Below, piece after piece: positions 17,903 to 26,107 of a stretch of DNA of 64,000 nucleotides (position 1 is the first letter of the stretch; every line of letters starts with the position of its first letter). The stretch comes from Mycolicibacterium neoaurum (lineage in GTDB: Bacteria; Actinomycetota; Actinomycetes; Mycobacteriales; Mycobacteriaceae): the NCBI RefSeq assembly GCF_036946495.1, contig NZ_JAQIIX010000002.1:3906001-3970000 (forward strand), written 5' to 3'. The notes below the pieces were generated by a model. The model made no database searches and was not told the origin of the DNA. It saw only the letters and a list, made by a program, of their open reading frames with translations. The translations under genes were made by a program, and so were the position numbers.

Positions 17903-18787
17903 TCAGACGGCCGCGGTCGAGGCGGAGTTGGACGTACGGCGCGAGGCGTGCCAGGGGATGAGCGGTTTCTCGGCGACCTCGATGATGGCGAACAGCACGA
18001 TCCCGAGGATGGACATGATGATCAACGCCGCGAACAGCATCGCGGTGTCCAGGCTTCCGTTGGCCTGCAGGATCACATAGCCGAGACCTTCGTTGGCGCC
18101 GACGAATTCACCGACCACGGCACCGGTGACCGCGAGGGTGGCGGCAACCTTCAGCCCGGACATCAACTGCGGTAGGGATGCGGGGAACCGGACCTTCATG
18201 AAGGTCTTGAACCGGCTGGCGCCCATGGTGGAGGTCAGTTCCAGGATCTCGGGATCCACCGAACGCAGACCGGCCAGTCCGGAGATGACGATGGGGAAGA
18301 ACGCCATCAACACGGCGACCAGGATCTTGGGGGACGGGCCGAAACCCAGCCACACGATGAACAGCGGGGCGATGGCGATCTTCGGCACCACCTGGGCGAA
18401 CAGGATCAGCGGGTAAACGGTCTTTTCAAAGCTGGTCGAGTAGATCATCATGACCGCGACGAAGACGCCGACGATGGTGGCGATGAGGAAACCGATGACG
18501 GTCTCCCAGGTGGTGACCCAGGTATTGGCCGCCAGGTATGCCGCGTTCTGCTGGGTCGCGGCCCAGGTATCGGCCGGTGAGGGGAGGATGTAGGGCGCGA
18601 CCAGTTCGGCCTCGGTGACTGCCCACCAACCGGCCAGCAGCGCGAGCACCAGCACAATCGGTCGCCAGGTGTTCGACAACGTGCGTCCCGGTGAGAATGA
18701 TCGGCGGGCCCGTCGGGACCCGGTGCGCGATTGTGCCCGCGTGCCGGTGTCCGGTGACTGGACGCGGGCCGATGCGGTTACCGCCAT
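17903..18787 (-). CDS. ABC transporter permease (SsuC/TauC class)
   Basis: A 294-residue BPD-type inner-membrane permease. After a basic, probably cytoplasmic N-terminus (about 40 residues) it has six hydrophobic segments and the EAA loop near residues 180-205 (ELTSTMGASRFKTFMKVRFPASLPQLMSGLK). It is the first gene of the operon permease-binding protein-ATPase. ATG at 18787 follows an AGAGGA box. Its promoter and LacI-type operator lie at 18830-18885. Confidence 0.92.
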   Translation of the reverse strand: MAVTASARVQSPDTGTRAQSRTGSRRARRSFSPGRTLSNTWRPIVLVLALLAGWWAVTEAELVAPYILPSPADTWAATQQNAAYLAANTWVTTWETVIGFLIATIVGVFVAVMMIYSTSFEKTVYPLILFAQVVPKIAIAPLFIVWLGFGPSPKILVAVLMAFFPIVISGLAGLRSVDPEILELTSTMGASRFKTFMKVRFPASLPQLMSGLKVAATLAVTGAVVGEFVGANEGLGYVILQANGSLDTAMLFAALIIMSILGIVLFAIIEVAEKPLIPWHASRRTSNSASTAAV

Positions 18788-18829
18788 GGAATGTCCTCTA
18801 GTTCGCAGTGAACGGGGTGAAACCCGTTG

Positions 18830-18843
18830 GGAATGCGCTTTCC
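18830..18843 (-). promoter_or_regulatory. LacI-type operator O2 in front of the ABC operon
   Basis: On the minus strand GGAAAGCGCATTCC, a near-palindrome with the central CG typical of LacI-family operators. It is identical over 14 bp to O1 at 20015-20028. It begins about 12 nt behind the -10 box of the ABC promoter, so a bound repressor would block transcription start or early elongation. Confidence 0.8.
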
Positions 18844-18855
18844 GAAGCAGTTTCG

Positions 18856-18885
18856 ACAGTAACGTGACCTGGCGCACACTGTCAA
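18856..18885 (-). promoter_or_regulatory. Promoter of the NMT1/THI5-type ABC operon
   Basis: On the minus strand, consensus -35 TTGACA (18885-18880), an 18-bp spacer and -10 TACTGT (18861-18856). The transcript would start about 18849 and run into operator O2 and the permease gene. Confidence 0.7.
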
Positions 18886-18919
18886 CCGAGCAGTGGTCTG
18901 CACCTCGCGGAGCTGAGAA

Positions 18920-19951
18920 TCAACTCAGCCGCGTGCTGTCCCGCAGCACGATGCGACCGGGAATCCGCTCGCGGAGATCATCGGCGCCGTCGTGATTACG
19001 TAGCGCCAAATCGACTGCGCGCACGCCGATTTCCTCCAGAGGAAGGATCACCGTGGTCAGGCTGGGGGTGTGGTCGCGCAGGGTCGGAATATCGTCGAAG
19101 CCGGCGATGCAGACATCTTGCGGGACGCCCAGGCCCAGCTCTCGCCATGCGGCAATCGCCCCGATGGCCATGACGTCGGTGACCGCGAACACGCAGACCG
19201 GCGGTGTCATCGCACCCGGTTGCAGATCCAGTGCGGCCGCCAGGCGGCGGGCGGCCGAATGCCCACCGTCGCGATCGAAATCTCCGGATACCTCCACCAG
19301 TGGGGTCAGTCCGTGCCTGCCGAGCGCCTCGACGAATCCGTTGCGCCGGTCGACCGAGGTCCGGATGTTGCCAGGTCCGCCGATCACGGCGAACTGCCGG
19401 TGTCCGGACGCCACCAGCGCATCGGCCAATTCGGCTGAGGCGAAATGATTTTCGGGCTCGACGGCGCCGCCGAAGGCCAACGGTTGGCCGACCACCACGA
19501 CCCGTCCGCCATTGGCCCGGTAGCGGCCGAACTCGGCCTCCAGTTCGCGGTCGAGGTCACCGCTCTGGCGCGAACCGGCGAGCACGATCGCATCGGCGCG
19601 GTGGGCGATGAACGTGCTGACGGCCTCGCGTTCGATATCGAAGTCGCGGTCGGTGCCGGCCAGGAGTACCTGCTTGCGGGCAGCCCTGGCGGCGGCCTGT
19701 ACGCCGCGGGCGATCGAGGAGAAGTAGGGATCGGCGATATCGTGCACGATCAGGCCGAGGAGTCCGGTGGATGCCCGCGCCAACGCCTGGGCCTGGGCAT
19801 TCGGCACGTAGCCCAGCTCGCGGGCAGCCGCCCGCACCCGGTCGGCCACACCCTCTCCCGGGACCCGGCTGGATCCGTTGAGCACCCGCGACGCCGTCGC
19901 CTGTGAGACGCCCGCGCGCACCGCCACATCCTGCAGAGTGACCGCTGCCAT
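18920..19951 (-). CDS. LacI-family transcriptional repressor
   Basis: A 343-residue regulator: N-terminal HTH (VTLQDVAVRAGVSQATASRVLNGSSRVP) and hinge helix region (AQALARAST), then a periplasmic-binding-like effector domain (GLIVHDIADPYFSSIARGVQ to AGFDDIPTLRDHTPSLTTV). Such proteins release DNA on binding a sugar or a sugar-derived effector. It sits between the two operons that carry identical 14-bp operators (18830-18843 and 20015-20028), so it probably controls both and perhaps itself. ATG at 19951 is chosen because it gives the exact LacI HTH N-terminus. Confidence 0.93.
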   Translation of the reverse strand: MAAVTLQDVAVRAGVSQATASRVLNGSSRVPGEGVADRVRAAARELGYVPNAQAQALARASTGLLGLIVHDIADPYFSSIARGVQAAARAARKQVLLAGTDRDFDIEREAVSTFIAHRADAIVLAGSRQSGDLDRELEAEFGRYRANGGRVVVVGQPLAFGGAVEPENHFASAELADALVASGHRQFAVIGGPGNIRTSVDRRNGFVEALGRHGLTPLVEVSGDFDRDGGHSAARRLAAALDLQPGAMTPPVCVFAVTDVMAIGAIAAWRELGLGVPQDVCIAGFDDIPTLRDHTPSLTTVILPLEEIGVRAVDLALRNHDGADDLRERIPGRIVLRDSTRLS

Positions 19952-19985
19952 GCTCGCTCTTCCTCTGAATCGCCGAAGTCCGGAG

Positions 19986-20014
19986 TTGACCGGAGAGTCT
20001 CGACAGCTTACCTT
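19986..20014 (+). promoter_or_regulatory. Promoter of the dehydrogenase-DUF993-isomerase-glycerate kinase operon
   Basis: TTGACC (19986-19991), a 17-bp spacer, then TACCTT (20009-20014). Operator O1 begins at the very next base, covering the expected start point. Confidence 0.7.
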
Positions 20015-20028
20015 GGAAAGCGCATTCC
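20015..20028 (+). promoter_or_regulatory. LacI-type operator O1
   Basis: GGAAAGCGCATTCC directly abuts the -10 box of the catabolic operon. The same 14-mer occurs inverted at 18830-18843 in front of the ABC operon. Placement over the transcription start is the classical repressor position. Confidence 0.82.
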
Positions 20029-20121
20029 GAAGTGCAGACGCCGCCGTCGCTCGCTCGACGAGTTCGGCCGCGGTGTCGGTCCGCACGCCTTTCATCGTCT
20101 CTTCAGACAAGGAATCTGCAC

Positions 20122-21288
20122 ATGTCTCCAGCTGAATCATCCGGACGCCGCACGTTGCGCATCGCCATGAACGGCGTCACCGGGCGGATGGGCTACCGGC
20201 AACACCTGCTGCGTTCGATCCTGCCGCTGCGCGAATCCGGGCTGGTGCTCGACGATGGCACCCGGGTGGCCATCGAACCGATCCTGGTCGGCCGCAATGC
20301 CGACAAGCTCGCCGAGCTTGCCGCAGAGCACGGCATCGAATCCTGGACCACCGACGTAGCCTCGGTGATCGCGGACCCGACGGTGGATGTCTACTTCGAC
20401 GCGCAGGTGACCTCCCGCCGGATGGAGGCGCTCTCGACCGCCATCAAGGCGGGCAAGCACGTCTACACCGAGAAGCCCACCGCGGAAACCCTGACCGAGG
20501 CAATCGAATTGGCGCGGATGGCCGAGAATGCCGGAGTGGTGGCCGGTGTGGTCCACGACAAGCTCTACCTGCCCGGATTGGTGAAGCTGCGCAGGCTGAT
20601 CGACGAAGGCTTCTTCGGACGCATTCTCTCGATGCGCGGCGAGTTCGGTTACTGGGTGTTCGAGGGTGACCACCAGCCCGCGCAGCGACCGAGCTGGAAC
20701 TACCGCGCCGAGGACGGCGGCGGAATCACCGTCGACATGTTCTGCCACTGGAACTACGTGATGGAGGGTCTGCTCGGGACCGTCGAAGCCGTCACCGCGC
20801 GCACCGTGACCCATATCCCGACCCGCTGGGACGAACAGGGCAAGGAGTACGTCGCCACCGCCGATGACGCCGCCTACGGCATCTTCGAGATCGAGGGCGG
20901 CGTGATCGCCCAGATCAATTCGTCCTGGGCGGTGCGGGTGCACCGCGACGAGCTGGTCGAGTTCCAGATCGACGGCACCCATGGTTCCGCGGTGGCCGGT
21001 CTGCGCCAGTGCGTCGCCCAGCAGCGCGCGCACACCCCGAAACCGGTGTGGAATCCCGATCTACCGGTCACCGAGAAATTCCGCGACCAGTGGCTGGAGG
21101 TGCCGGCCAATGCCGATCTGGACAACGGTTTCAAGCTGCAGTGGGAGGAGTACCTGCGCGACGTGTTGGCAGGCCGCCCACACCGTTTCGGTCTGCTATC
21201 GGCGGCCCGCGGTGTGCAGCTCGCCGAACTCGGTCTGCAGAGTTCAGCCGAGGGACGGCGTATGAGCGTGCCGGAGATCGTGCTGTGA
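20122..21288 (+). CDS. Gfo/Idh/MocA-family NAD(P)-dependent oxidoreductase
   Basis: A 388-residue dehydrogenase. The N-terminal Rossmann domain has the variant dinucleotide loop NGVTGRMGYRQHL near residue 16 and the family motif GKHVYTEKPTAET near 112; the C-terminal alpha/beta domain carries GGGITVDMFCHWNYVMEGLLG with the catalytic-region Asp and His. The family oxidises hydroxyls of sugars, inositols or glycosides (often to 3-oxo sugars). It is first gene of a tightly overlapping four-gene operon; ATG at 20122 is preceded by AAGGAA. The substrate is unknown. Confidence 0.88.
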   Translation: MSPAESSGRRTLRIAMNGVTGRMGYRQHLLRSILPLRESGLVLDDGTRVAIEPILVGRNADKLAELAAEHGIESWTTDVASVIADPTVDVYFDAQVTSRRMEALSTAIKAGKHVYTEKPTAETLTEAIELARMAENAGVVAGVVHDKLYLPGLVKLRRLIDEGFFGRILSMRGEFGYWVFEGDHQPAQRPSWNYRAEDGGGITVDMFCHWNYVMEGLLGTVEAVTARTVTHIPTRWDEQGKEYVATADDAAYGIFEIEGGVIAQINSSWAVRVHRDELVEFQIDGTHGSAVAGLRQCVAQQRAHTPKPVWNPDLPVTEKFRDQWLEVPANADLDNGFKLQWEEYLRDVLAGRPHRFGLLSAARGVQLAELGLQSSAEGRRMSVPEIVL

Positions 21289-22469
21289 CCATTACCAGCG
21301 CAGGAACGGGAGTGCTGCTGGACCTGCCGGAGCATGGATCCTATGAGCTCTCCGGCCCGGGTTCTTGGCGCAAACCCGACGCGCCGATCACCTCCAGGAT
21401 CGCCTATGCCGCAGCCCATGTGGTGCCTGCCGGCGCGGCCGACTGCACCCCGGGCACGCCGGCCCAGCTCGACTGGGACGTCACCATGGCCTATCGGCAC
21501 GAGCTGTGGTCCTACGGGCTCGGTGTCGCCGAGGCCATGGACACCGCCCAGCGCGGGATGGGTCTGGACTGGGCCGCCACCCAAGAACTGATCGCCCGTA
21601 CCGGCCGCGAGGCCGCTGCGTCGGGCGGTCGGCTGGCGTGCGGGGCGGGCACCGATCAGCTCGATCTGGCCGATGTTCCCGGTGGCGCAGCCGGTTTGGC
21701 CATCGTCACAGATGCCTACCGTGAACAGATCGATGTCGTCCGCAACGCCGGGGCCGAGGTGATCCTGATGGCATCGCGGGCACTGGCTCGCGTGGCGCAG
21801 TCACCCGCGGATTATCTGTCGGTGTACGGCACGCTGCTGGCCCAGGTCGATCGGCCGGTGATCTTGCACTGGCTCGGCGAGATGTTCGACCCGGCGCTGC
21901 GGGGATACTGGGGTGACACCGATATCGACGCCGCCACCGCCACCTTCCGGGAACTGCTGGGTACCCACGCCGACAAGATCGACGGTGTGAAGGTCTCGCT
22001 GCTCGACGCCAGCCATGAGGTGGCGCTGCGGCGTGCGCTGCCCGCCGGTGTCCGGCTCTACACCGGTGACGATTTCAACTACCCGGAGCTCATCATCGGT
22101 GACGGTACGAGTCATTCCGACGCGTTGCTGGGGATCTTCGCCGCCATCTACCCGGCCGCATCCACGGCGCTGCAGGAACTCGATTCCGGCAATACCGTGC
22201 AGGCACACGACATCCTGGAATCCACCCGAGCGTTGGGACGGCACATCTTCGCCGCGCCGACCTACTACTACAAAACCGGGATCGCGTTCCTGTCCTGGCT
22301 CAACGGGCATCAGCCCGGTTTTACCATGGTCAACGGTCTGGCGGCGGGACGCTCGGTAGCGCATCTGTGCGAATTGTTCGTGCTCGCCGACCGGGCCGGC
22401 CTGCTCGGCGATCCGTACCTGGCCGCCGAGCGGATGCGGATCTACCTGACGCTGAACGGAATCCGGTGA
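21285..22469 (+). CDS. DUF993 protein, dihydrodipicolinate-synthase-like TIM barrel (putative aldolase)
   Basis: A 394-residue protein of the DUF993 family. The segment around Lys236 (DGVKVSLLDASHE), the following YTGDDF (GDD from residue 261) and a helix with SGNTVQAHDI line up with the DapA segment around its Schiff-base Lys171 and GDD at 194 elsewhere in this window. This suggests a class I aldolase or lyase. The YYSR catalytic Tyr motif of DapA has no counterpart. GTG at 21285 overlaps the previous stop by 4 nt. The reaction is unknown; cleavage of a keto-sugar formed by the upstream dehydrogenase is an inference. Confidence 0.85.
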   Translation: MTITSAGTGVLLDLPEHGSYELSGPGSWRKPDAPITSRIAYAAAHVVPAGAADCTPGTPAQLDWDVTMAYRHELWSYGLGVAEAMDTAQRGMGLDWAATQELIARTGREAAASGGRLACGAGTDQLDLADVPGGAAGLAIVTDAYREQIDVVRNAGAEVILMASRALARVAQSPADYLSVYGTLLAQVDRPVILHWLGEMFDPALRGYWGDTDIDAATATFRELLGTHADKIDGVKVSLLDASHEVALRRALPAGVRLYTGDDFNYPELIIGDGTSHSDALLGIFAAIYPAASTALQELDSGNTVQAHDILESTRALGRHIFAAPTYYYKTGIAFLSWLNGHQPGFTMVNGLAAGRSVAHLCELFVLADRAGLLGDPYLAAERMRIYLTLNGIR

Positions 22470-23299
22470 TGAACGATCCTCATGCCAGGCTGTCGTTGAA
22501 CACCATGACCATCAAGTCCTGGACGCTGCGCGAAGCCGTCGAGGCGACCGCCGCGGCGGGACTGCCTGCTATCGGTCTGTGGCGGGACCGGGTTGCCGAG
22601 GCCGGAGTCGATGATGCGGCGAAGATCGTCCGCGATAACGGACTTCGGGTGTCCAGCCTGTGCCGCGGCGGCTTCCTCACCGGTCTCGACGATGGTGATG
22701 CGGCGTTGGCCGACAACCGTCGCGCCATCGACGAGGCGGCCACCCTGGGTGCGCGCGAACTGGTGCTGGTGGCCGGTGGCGTGCCGGACCGGGATCTGCC
22801 CGGCGCCCGGGCCCGGCTCGCCGAGCGCATCGCCGAACTGGTGCCCTATGCCGCACAGCGGGATGTCCGTCTGGCCCTGGAACCCTTGCATCCGATGTTC
22901 TGCGCCGACCGCGCCGTGATCTCCACCCTGGGGCAGGCCCTGGAGCTGGCGGCACCGCACCCCGCCGAGTCGGTCGGTGTGGTCGTCGACACGTTCCACA
23001 TCTGGTGGGATCCCGAACTCGCGCAACGGGTTGCCGACGCCGGGGCTGCGGGCCGGATCAGCTCGTACCAGATCTGTGACTGGTTGGTCCCGATGACACC
23101 GGACCCGTTGGTCTCGCGGGGCATGATGGGCGACGGTGCCATCGACTTCGGAGCCATCACCGCGATGGTGGCCGCGGCCGGGTACACCGGGGATGTGGAG
23201 GTGGAGATCTTCAACGAGGCGGTCTGGGCCACCGACGGGCACACGGTGTTGGAGACGATGAAGAGCCGATACCGCGACCTGGTGCTGCCCGCGCTGTGA
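22469..23299 (+). CDS. Sugar phosphate isomerase/epimerase-like TIM-barrel protein
   Basis: A 276-residue AP-endonuclease-2-like TIM barrel, the fold of IolE, IolH, hydroxypyruvate isomerase and 3-oxo-glycoside lyases. Likely metal ligands are the Glu in LALEPLHPM, the Asp/His in VVVDTFHIWWDP and the Glu in VEVEIFNE. The family isomerises, epimerises or dehydrates sugars; the exact reaction cannot be read from sequence. ATG at 22469 overlaps the DUF993 stop (TGATG) and the gene end overlaps the kinase start by 4 nt. Confidence 0.85.
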   Translation: MNDPHARLSLNTMTIKSWTLREAVEATAAAGLPAIGLWRDRVAEAGVDDAAKIVRDNGLRVSSLCRGGFLTGLDDGDAALADNRRAIDEAATLGARELVLVAGGVPDRDLPGARARLAERIAELVPYAAQRDVRLALEPLHPMFCADRAVISTLGQALELAAPHPAESVGVVVDTFHIWWDPELAQRVADAGAAGRISSYQICDWLVPMTPDPLVSRGMMGDGAIDFGAITAMVAAAGYTGDVEVEIFNEAVWATDGHTVLETMKSRYRDLVLPAL

Positions 23300-24402
23300 A
23301 AGTTCTGATCGCACCCGACTCGTTCAAGGGCACCGCGACGGCGACCGAGGTTGCCGAGTCACTGGCTGCCGGCTGGAAAGCGGTGCGGGACAACGATGAT
23401 ATCGTCGTCTTGCCGCAGGCCGACGGCGGTGAGGGCACCTTGCGCGCCATCGCCGCGTCGGCCTCTTGGCAGTGGCACCAGACCGTGGTGGACGGGCCCG
23501 ATGGTGGCGCGGGGCCTGCTCGGTGGCTGCTCGACACCAGCGGTCCACACCCCCGGGCGGTGGTGGAACTCGCCGAGTCCTCGGGTATAGCGCTGATGTC
23601 GCGGCTGGATCCATGGCGGGCCGATACCCGCGGTCTCGGCCAGGTGATCGATGCCGCGTTACGCGCCGGCGCCTGGTCCGTTCAGGTGGGGCTCGGCGGC
23701 TCGGCGAGCACCGACGGTGGCGCCGGCGCACTGATGGCCCTGGGACTGAAGGCTTTCGATAGCCACGGTCATCCGATCGGCGCGGGCGCATCCGGACTAC
23801 GCGATGTCGACCGGGTCGAGGCGGACGGGCTGGCGCCGCTGCCGCCCGGCGGGGTCGAGATATTGGTCGACACCGCCGCACCGCTGACCGGCCCGCACGG
23901 CGCGGCGACGGTGTTCGGCCCGCAGAAGGGTGCCGTGCCCGCCGATATCGCGCTGCTCGACGAGGGGCTGCTGCGTTGGTCCCGGGCGCTGCGAGCGGCC
24001 GGGCTACACGCCGATCCGGCCGCCCCGGGGACCGGGGCGGCCGGCGGAGCGGGCTTCGGATTGCTGGCCTGGGGTGCGGCGGTCGCTTCGGGGTCCGAAC
24101 GCGTCGCGACCATCACCGGCCTCGACGACCAACTGCCGCACGCGGATCTGCTCATCACCGGGGAAGGCCGATTCGACGGCACCTCCTGGACCGGCAAGTT
24201 GGTCGGCCATCTGCTCACCGCGGCTGACCGTGCCGGGGTGCCGGCGCTGGTGGTGGCCGGTCAGGTCACCACCGAGGCGGACGGTTCCACCCTGTCGCTC
24301 ACGGAACTGGCCGGCTCGGCGGATGCGGCGATGACCGATCCGCGGCGCTGGCTGCAGGCCGCGGGATCGGTTGCCGCACGCCGATTCGACCCGGCTCAGT
24401 AA
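23296..24402 (+). CDS. Glycerate 2-kinase (GlxK/GarK family)
   Basis: A 368-residue glycerate kinase type 1: N-terminus KVLIAPDSFKGTATATEVAESLAAGW, GGEGTLRA, the Gly-rich VGLGGSASTDGGAGALMALG near 133, and LLITGEGRFDGTSWTGK near 285. It phosphorylates D-glycerate, usually at C2, feeding lower glycolysis. As last gene of the operon it suggests that the pathway yields glycerate, possibly through an aldolase step plus a reductase. The 3' end overlaps the convergent deoC by 7 nt. Confidence 0.92.
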   Translation: MKVLIAPDSFKGTATATEVAESLAAGWKAVRDNDDIVVLPQADGGEGTLRAIAASASWQWHQTVVDGPDGGAGPARWLLDTSGPHPRAVVELAESSGIALMSRLDPWRADTRGLGQVIDAALRAGAWSVQVGLGGSASTDGGAGALMALGLKAFDSHGHPIGAGASGLRDVDRVEADGLAPLPPGGVEILVDTAAPLTGPHGAATVFGPQKGAVPADIALLDEGLLRWSRALRAAGLHADPAAPGTGAAGGAGFGLLAWGAAVASGSERVATITGLDDQLPHADLLITGEGRFDGTSWTGKLVGHLLTAADRAGVPALVVAGQVTTEADGSTLSLTELAGSADAAMTDPRRWLQAAGSVAARRFDPAQ

Positions 24403-25082
24403 CCCGAGCCGCCGTCGCCGGAGGTCAGTAGCGCTCGCGACCCGGACACCCCGAGCCGGGTGGCGCCGGCGGCGATCATCTCGCGGGCCTGCTCCAGGGT
24501 CCGCACCCCGCCGGAGGCCTTCACCTGCAGACCCGCCGCGGACACGGTGCGGTGCATCAACTCGACGGCGTGCACGCTGGCCCCACCGGTCGGGTGGAAT
24601 CCGGTGGAGGTCTTGACGAAATCGGCTCCGGCGGCGACCGCGGCCCGGCACACCCCGACGATCTCGTCGTCGGCCAGCGCGGCCGACTCGATGATCACCT
24701 TGAGTACCGTCGGAACCGGCGCGGCCGCGCGGACCGCCGCGATATCGGACTGGACAGCGGCGAAGTCACCCGCCTTCGCAGCACCAACGTCGATCACCAT
24801 GTCGATCTCGTGGGCGCCCTTGCCGACGGCCTCGGCGGCCTCGGCGGCCTTCACCGCAGAGGAGTGCTTACCACTCGGGAAACCGCACACCACGGCCACT
24901 TTGAGATTCTCTGGCACGGTGACCGGCAGCATCGACGGGGATACGCAGACCGAGTAGGTGCCGAGTTCGGCGGCCTCGGCCACCAGCGCGGCGACGTCGG
25001 CGGCAGTGGCCTCCGGCTTGAGCAGCGTGTGGTCGATCATCGCGGCGATATCGGCGACGGTGGGTGCGGTGGGGATGCTCAT
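24396..25082 (-). CDS. deoC: Deoxyribose-phosphate aldolase
   Basis: A 228-residue class I aldolase. The Schiff-base Lys in FVKTSTGFHP, the catalytic Lys in VKASGGVRT and the Asp in EIDMVIDVG are all present, so it should be active on 2-deoxyribose 5-phosphate, giving acetaldehyde and glyceraldehyde 3-phosphate. ATG at 25082 has GAAGGAAA upstream. It is the last gene of the SorC-controlled operon; a DERA in a polyol-type operon is unusual and may point to a deoxy sugar or to reverse-aldol cleavage of another substrate. Confidence 0.92.
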   Translation of the reverse strand: MSIPTAPTVADIAAMIDHTLLKPEATAADVAALVAEAAELGTYSVCVSPSMLPVTVPENLKVAVVCGFPSGKHSSAVKAAEAAEAVGKGAHEIDMVIDVGAAKAGDFAAVQSDIAAVRAAAPVPTVLKVIIESAALADDEIVGVCRAAVAAGADFVKTSTGFHPTGGASVHAVELMHRTVSAAGLQVKASGGVRTLEQAREMIAAGATRLGVSGSRALLTSGDGGSGY

Positions 25083-25108
25083 GTTTCCTTCTGTGGTGGT
25101 GGGAGAAA

Positions 25109-26107
25109 TCAGGCGGCGCTCTTGGACTGGCGGTCCAGCAGATAGTTCATGATCAGCGCCGCGATCAGGATGAGGCCGGTGACCAGCATCTGGAAGAACG
25201 AGCTGAGTCCCAGCAGGTTGAACAGGTTGCGCAGCACCGACAGCAACAGTACGGCGATGAAGGTGCCCAGCACACCACCCTTGCCGCCGAACAGGCTGGT
25301 GCCGCCGAGCACGACCGCGGCGATCGCATCGAGTTCCAGGCCGGCGTTGGCGGTCGGCTGGCCGATGGTGAGCCGCGCGGTGAGCAGCACCCCGGTCAGT
25401 GCGGCCAGGCCACCGCTGATCACGTAGGCCATGGTGGTGATCCGTTGCACGGGCAGACCGGACAGCCGGGCGGCCTGGGCGTTGCTGCCCACGGCGTAGA
25501 TGTGTTCGCCGAAGGTGGTGCGGCGCAGCACGAGTCCCACGATGATCGTGGTCGCCACGAAGATGATCCCGACGACCGGGATGCCGGCGATCGACCCTGC
25601 GCCGAGGAAGCGCAGACCCATCGGGATCTCCGCGGTGGTCGGCGTGCCGTTGGTGGTCAGATACGTCAGACCGCGGATGCTCTGCATACCGGCCAGGGTG
25701 ACCATGAAGGCCGGCAGCACCAGATAGGCGCTCAGGCCACCCATCACACCGCCGAGCACCAGCCCGGAGGCGATCGCCAGCGCCATCGCGATCGGCCAGG
25801 GCAGACCCATCCCGATGAAGATGGCGACCAGCATGCCCGACAGCGCGGCGACGCTGCCGACCGACAGGTCGATGCCCGAGGTCAGGATCACCACTGTCAT
25901 CCCGATCGCGACGATGCCGGTCAGGCTGGACTGCTGTAGCAGGTTCGCCATGTTCTGCGGGGTGAGGAACTGCGGTGCGGACACCGAGGCCACCACGAAC
26001 AACGCGATGAAGATGAACAGCAGGTTGAACCGCATGAAGACGGCGCGGCGGCTCGATTTCGTTGTGCCCGCAGCCGAGTCGGCGGGCCGATCCATCAGGT
26101 CAGTCAT
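25109..26107 (-). CDS. RbsC-like sugar ABC transporter permease
   Basis: A 332-residue membrane protein with about 9-10 hydrophobic segments. The ribose/xylose/autoinducer-2 permease signatures are present: LTSGIDLSVGSVAALSGML near residue 75, GSNAQAARLSGLPV, and AAVVLGGTSLFGGKGGVLGT. It forms the channel of an importer with the RbsA-like ATPase, whose gene overlaps it by 8 nt, and the binding protein encoded at the operon start. Confidence 0.93.
   Translation of the reverse strand: MTDLMDRPADSAAGTTKSSRRAVFMRFNLLFIFIALFVVASVSAPQFLTPQNMANLLQQSSLTGIVAIGMTVVILTSGIDLSVGSVAALSGMLVAIFIGMGLPWPIAMALAIASGLVLGGVMGGLSAYLVLPAFMVTLAGMQSIRGLTYLTTNGTPTTAEIPMGLRFLGAGSIAGIPVVGIIFVATTIIVGLVLRRTTFGEHIYAVGSNAQAARLSGLPVQRITTMAYVISGGLAALTGVLLTARLTIGQPTANAGLELDAIAAVVLGGTSLFGGKGGVLGTFIAVLLLSVLRNLFNLLGLSSFFQMLVTGLILIAALIMNYLLDRQSKSAA

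Noticed and set aside
16008..18787. Thiamine-precursor (HMP) importer
   Set aside because: The NMT1/THI5-like binding protein alone does not fix the ligand; no TPP-riboswitch-like leader or thi gene is near, and LacI operators tie it to another operon.
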